46,478 bases of DNA, from positions 1 through 46,478 of the forward strand of contig CAZNYF010000001.1 in NCBI GenBank assembly GCA_964577195.1, read 5' to 3'. Shown piece by piece: positions 43,634 through 46,478 of the stretch; position 1 is the first letter of the stretch; each line of letters opens with the position of its first letter. Under the pieces are notes generated by a model. It worked only from the letters and a program-made list of their open reading frames with translations. It ran no database searches and was not told the DNA's origin. The DNA is from HyVt-560 sp964577195 (GTDB lineage: Bacteria; Pseudomonadota; Gammaproteobacteria; UWMA-0217). Both the position numbers and the translations under genes were made by a program.

Positions 43634-44751
43634 TGAGTATCTATGTAGATTTACTGAAAAAAGCAGAATTTCAAACGGAACCTAAACGAAAGATTGTTGA
43701 TCGAGTTGACACTGATTTGGAAACTAAGAGCAGGAGTCAGTTTAAAACTCCATCGAGGATAGAGTCGGAGCAACTGACCAGCGCTGACCTGGGGCTACCG
43801 TCGATAAAGAACTCTTGGGAGAGAGTGCTCGCTGGTTCAGCGGCCCTATCTGAAGACACTCGAAGGGTGCCGAAGCTTCCAGTTGAGCTCGCTGCAGAAG
43901 AAAGCCTAGATTATCAGCCTGCTAGTGATATGCAATTTTATGACACCGAAGAATCAAAAAAAATTGTTCGCGATAATTCTGGCATGGATAGTGCGATAAA
44001 ACAGCCAGTAGAAGAGCTAGAAAATACTCAAATTAATAAGCAAAGTTCTATTGTCTCGATTCCTACCCGTAAGCTAAGGCAGAAAGGTATGGTGACACTG
44101 GATATGAAAAATAGAGGAATTATTGAAGAGTTTCGTCATTTAAAGAGAAACCTCCTGAAAAACATAACTAAATCAGACGATCCTATGGGTGTGGGAGTCG
44201 TTGTCAGTAGTGCTTGGCCAGGTGAAGGTAAAACATTTACCGCACTTAATTTGATCATGAGTTTGTCTATGGAAAAGACCAAAAAAATTCTGTTTGTAGA
44301 CGCTGATTTAGAAAAAGGCGAAGCAACAAAATTTCTCGATTTGCAAAATCATCGCGGGCTAACAGACTACCTGGAAGACTCGTCTTTGGACGCTAATGAT
44401 GTGACTTTACAAACCAATATAGAGAGCTTAAAGATAATTCCTAGAGGTATTACAGCGACCCATAGCGCCGAAGTATTTTCTACTCGACGCATGGAGGAGT
44501 TGGTTAAAGAGATTTGCCAAAACGGTTTGTACGAGATGGTGGTCTTCGATTCTCCACCGGTTCTCGTATCGTCATCAGCAAATATACTTTCTGGTATGGC
44601 TGATCAAACTCTGGTTGTTATTCAAGCAAACGAGACAACCGGTAAGTCGATACGGGAAGTGGAAGAAAAGTTAGTGGATAGCCGTTCTATCGGATATGTA
44701 TTAAACCGTGCTTCATTTAGCGAGAAAAAGCAGAATAGTTACTACGCATAA
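43633..44751 (+). CDS. Tyrosine autokinase of exopolysaccharide synthesis (BY-kinase)
   Basis: A 372-residue cytoplasmic bacterial tyrosine kinase. The first 150 residues are a variable, charged linker. The kinase part has GVVVSSAWPGEGKTFTALNL (Walker A), ILFVDADLEKGEAT (Walker A') and YEMVVFDSPPVL (Walker B). The C-terminus ends NSYYA, with two adjacent tyrosines, shorter than the tyrosine cluster of Wzc-type enzymes. It should phosphorylate itself and drive cycles of chain-length complex assembly. It is separate from the Wzz part, as in Gram-positive CpsD and in exosortase loci. 289 bases without a gene follow; they contain nothing I can name. Confidence 0.92.
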   Translation: MSIYVDLLKKAEFQTEPKRKIVDRVDTDLETKSRSQFKTPSRIESEQLTSADLGLPSIKNSWERVLAGSAALSEDTRRVPKLPVELAAEESLDYQPASDMQFYDTEESKKIVRDNSGMDSAIKQPVEELENTQINKQSSIVSIPTRKLRQKGMVTLDMKNRGIIEEFRHLKRNLLKNITKSDDPMGVGVVVSSAWPGEGKTFTALNLIMSLSMEKTKKILFVDADLEKGEATKFLDLQNHRGLTDYLEDSSLDANDVTLQTNIESLKIIPRGITATHSAEVFSTRRMEELVKEICQNGLYEMVVFDSPPVLVSSSANILSGMADQTLVVIQANETTGKSIREVEEKLVDSRSIGYVLNRASFSEKKQNSYYA

Positions 44752-45040
44752 AATCTTCAATTTAGCGCTATCGCGTAACGTCGCAGCTTTACCTTCAAGG
44801 GATTTAGCCAAGGCATTCGATACCTGTCTAGAAGGCAGAATCGGAAATTAGGAGAAATATACAGAACTATAATAATAGAGCCGTAGTATTGGGCACCTAG
44901 GATACAAGTGTACTTCTTTAAAAGCCAACGCAGCTATGAATATTTAAAGAACTTGTATAAGAAGATAACGCTCAAACCTAGCTTTTACACGTTATATACC
45001 AATAATAAAGAGAAATAAACAATTTCTCAGGAGTGCCAAG

Positions 45041-46321
45041 ATGACGCTGGGCCTGATTATATTTTACATTGCGTTGGTTATATTAAGACCGCAGGAATAT
45101 ATCCAGAGCATGGAGAATGCGCCGATCTTGTCGAGCGTGTTTATGGTGACGTTTGTCGCGTGGATTATAAGCGTTAAGAAAGATTTTTCGGTGCCCCAGC
45201 CGTTTTTGATTACTAGCTTTTTCATTGTCGCATTAGTTTCCGTCGTTGCTTCTGGTTGGGCAGGAGGCGCGTGGTTGAGTGCGCAGTCCATACTTCCCGG
45301 CTGGGGAATTTTCATGATGCTCAGTATGACGGCTATCACAGCATCAAGAATAAAGTTGGTACTGGATGCTATTACAATCTGTGCGTTTATAATTGCAGTG
45401 CATAGTATCGAACAGTATTTTACAGGTATGGGTTGGACTGGTTTACCGTTGGAGACCCTCGATAATCGAGTTCGCTATCTGGGTATCTTTCATGATCCTA
45501 ATGATTTAGGTACGTTGCTTGTTTCAACAATTCCTGTGGTTATCCACTGGTTTGGTAGAGAGCCCTCTGGTGTTCTTAAGCTGATCTATCTTATTATGCT
45601 TGGCACTTTAGTTACTGCAATTTATCTCACTGATTCAAGAGGCGTTCTCTTGGCGATTGGTGTGATTTTGATATTCGAACTCAGTAAAAGAATAGGTAAG
45701 GTTAAAGCGGGGATACTAGGGTTGATTGCTGCAGGACTTGGTGCTGCCTACACGCGTCTATCTGAGCTAAGTGTTGATGAAGCATCAGCTTCTGATCGGA
45801 TTGAAGCGTGGTATGCGGGTCTTGAGATGTTTAAGCAATATCCGCTGTTAGGCGTAGGTTTTGATAATTTTACAGAGCACCATCCCCTCACTGCTCATAA
45901 TTCATTTTTATTAGTCCTGGCAGAGACAGGTATTATAGGATTCTATTTTTGGTTTTCGTTGATCACCATAACGCTTGTTATTTTAATAAATTTTTTACGC
46001 AAGTCCAAGGAGGATTTGAACCTCGGTAATAACAGCGCTGATCTCGCTATCTGGACTGATTACAGAAGTCTAACCTGGACGTATTTAGTATCGTTACTAG
46101 CTTACCTAACTTCAATCGCATTTTTAAGTAGAAGTTATGACACTTATTTTTTGATATTGTTTGCCATAGGATCCGGACTTTGCCTGGCACTACAAACGCG
46201 CTATCAAATAGTCCCTAATTTGAGATTTGTGAATAAAATGGGAGGGTGGGCTGTTACATCAGTAGCAGGAGCATTATTCATCTATTTCTCAGTTATAATG
46301 CTCTTGAAATTACAGTCCTAG
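45041..46321 (+). CDS. O-antigen ligase/polymerase-like membrane protein (Wzy-type)
   Basis: A 426-residue polytopic protein with about ten to twelve helices. The Wzy_C-type core contains LTDSRGVLLAIGVILIFELS, then a loop with ASASDRIEAWYAGLEMFKQY, PLLGVGFDNFTEHHPLTAHNSFL and VLAETGIIGFYFWF; the R, H and N-S residues in this loop are the usual catalytic region. The start PQEYIQSMENAP suggests the group tied to exosortase loci. It would polymerise the repeat units or ligate the chain. AGGAGT lies 6 bases before the ATG at 45041. The TAG stop lies inside a perfect 9-base-pair palindrome. Confidence 0.88.
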   Translation: MTLGLIIFYIALVILRPQEYIQSMENAPILSSVFMVTFVAWIISVKKDFSVPQPFLITSFFIVALVSVVASGWAGGAWLSAQSILPGWGIFMMLSMTAITASRIKLVLDAITICAFIIAVHSIEQYFTGMGWTGLPLETLDNRVRYLGIFHDPNDLGTLLVSTIPVVIHWFGREPSGVLKLIYLIMLGTLVTAIYLTDSRGVLLAIGVILIFELSKRIGKVKAGILGLIAAGLGAAYTRLSELSVDEASASDRIEAWYAGLEMFKQYPLLGVGFDNFTEHHPLTAHNSFLLVLAETGIIGFYFWFSLITITLVILINFLRKSKEDLNLGNNSADLAIWTDYRSLTWTYLVSLLAYLTSIAFLSRSYDTYFLILFAIGSGLCLALQTRYQIVPNLRFVNKMGGWAVTSVAGALFIYFSVIMLLKLQS

Positions 46322-46374
46322 TAATTAATATAATTACTAATTTTGTCTGGCCTAAGTGTTGTACCTACTAGGCC
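46319..46374 (+). terminator. Two hairpins after the ligase gene, probable terminator
   Basis: TAGTAATTA (46319-46327) pairs with TAATTACTA (46331-46339), followed by ATTTTG; a second stem GGCCTA/TAGGCC (46349-46354 and 46369-46374) is followed by TTTAT. The first is all A/T apart from one pair and thus weak; together they could end transcription of the cluster. Confidence 0.45.
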
Positions 46375-46410
46375 TTTATATGTAGAAGTTTAGACCCAAT
46401 CTGACACATG

Positions 46411-46446
46411 GCTAAATCAAGTGAGCGTAAGCGAACTTGATTTAGC
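46411..46446. repeat. Perfect 12-bp inverted repeat at the window edge
   Basis: GCTAAATCAAGT (46411-46422) and ACTTGATTTAGC (46435-46446) around the loop GAGCGTAAGCGA. There is no T run. It may be the edge of a mobile element or a repeat continuing past the window. Confidence 0.6.
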
Positions 46447-46478
46447 GAGAGTTACCCGTTTTGATGTAACTGCTTAAT

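Noticed and set aside
44752..45040. A cyclic-di-GMP riboswitch before the ligase gene
   Set aside because: Short complementary bits are present, but the conserved GEMM core bases are absent.

Overview
The window looks like a chromosomal segment of a gammaproteobacterium that oxidises reduced sulfur. The housekeeping genes (hrpA, argS with an adjacent SPOR protein, dbpA, yaeQ, priA, a DUF1456/YehS-type gene) are typical of Gammaproteobacteria. A complete soeABC set (cytoplasm-facing sulfite dehydrogenase) and an LDH-type malate dehydrogenase point to a sulfur chemotroph or facultative relative. The genus cannot be fixed from the sequence alone.

Layout. 1-7273: a minus-strand run of envelope and housekeeping genes (partial lipoprotein, PGPGW-like membrane protein, hrpA, SPOR protein, argS) with a small DUF1971 gene on the plus strand. 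7562-12137: plus-strand fic, DUF1456, dbpA, yaeQ, and a DUF3820-ATPase fusion gene, several with overlapping ends. 12134-14335: priA on the minus strand, preceded by an intergenic region with three perfect DnaA boxes and one near match. 14775-18165: minus-strand surface-sugar genes (rfbC, a Rossmann+SAF oxidoreductase, a WcaJ-type initiating transferase). 18497-21384: a small membrane protein, mdh and tatD, separated by repeat-rich intergenic DNA (a nested palindromic element, and a 51-bp tandem repeat with three copies). 21464-26217: soeABC. 26259-27089: a HepT/MntA toxin-antitoxin pair. 27261-28424: a protein I do not recognise. 28559-35809: a MoxR/Bat operon (moxR, DUF58, DUF4381, batA-like, batB/batC fusion, batD), interrupted by a palindromic MITE-like element. 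36339-46321: an exopolysaccharide cluster of the type associated with exosortase A (XrtA/PEP-CTERM), visibly more A/T-rich than the soe and bat regions. It holds an ExeA-like ATPase fused to an FHA domain, an initiating sugar transferase, a TPR lipoprotein, a chain-length determinant, a tyrosine autokinase and an O-antigen-ligase-like protein. The exosortase and the outer-membrane export protein are not in the window.

How the genes work together. SoeABC would pass electrons from sulfite to the quinone pool through its membrane anchor. The Bat operon is expected to be an envelope-located MoxR/von Willebrand system. The last cluster would initiate, polymerise and control the length of an exported polysaccharide.

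The points most worth a second look are the DUF3820-ATPase fusion overlapping yaeQ, the ExeA-FHA fusion with an altered phosphothreonine pocket, two long palindromic elements whose ends coincide with stop codons, the DnaA-box cluster by priA, and the unrecognised gene at 27261. No CRISPR array, rRNA, tRNA or intact transposase gene was found.
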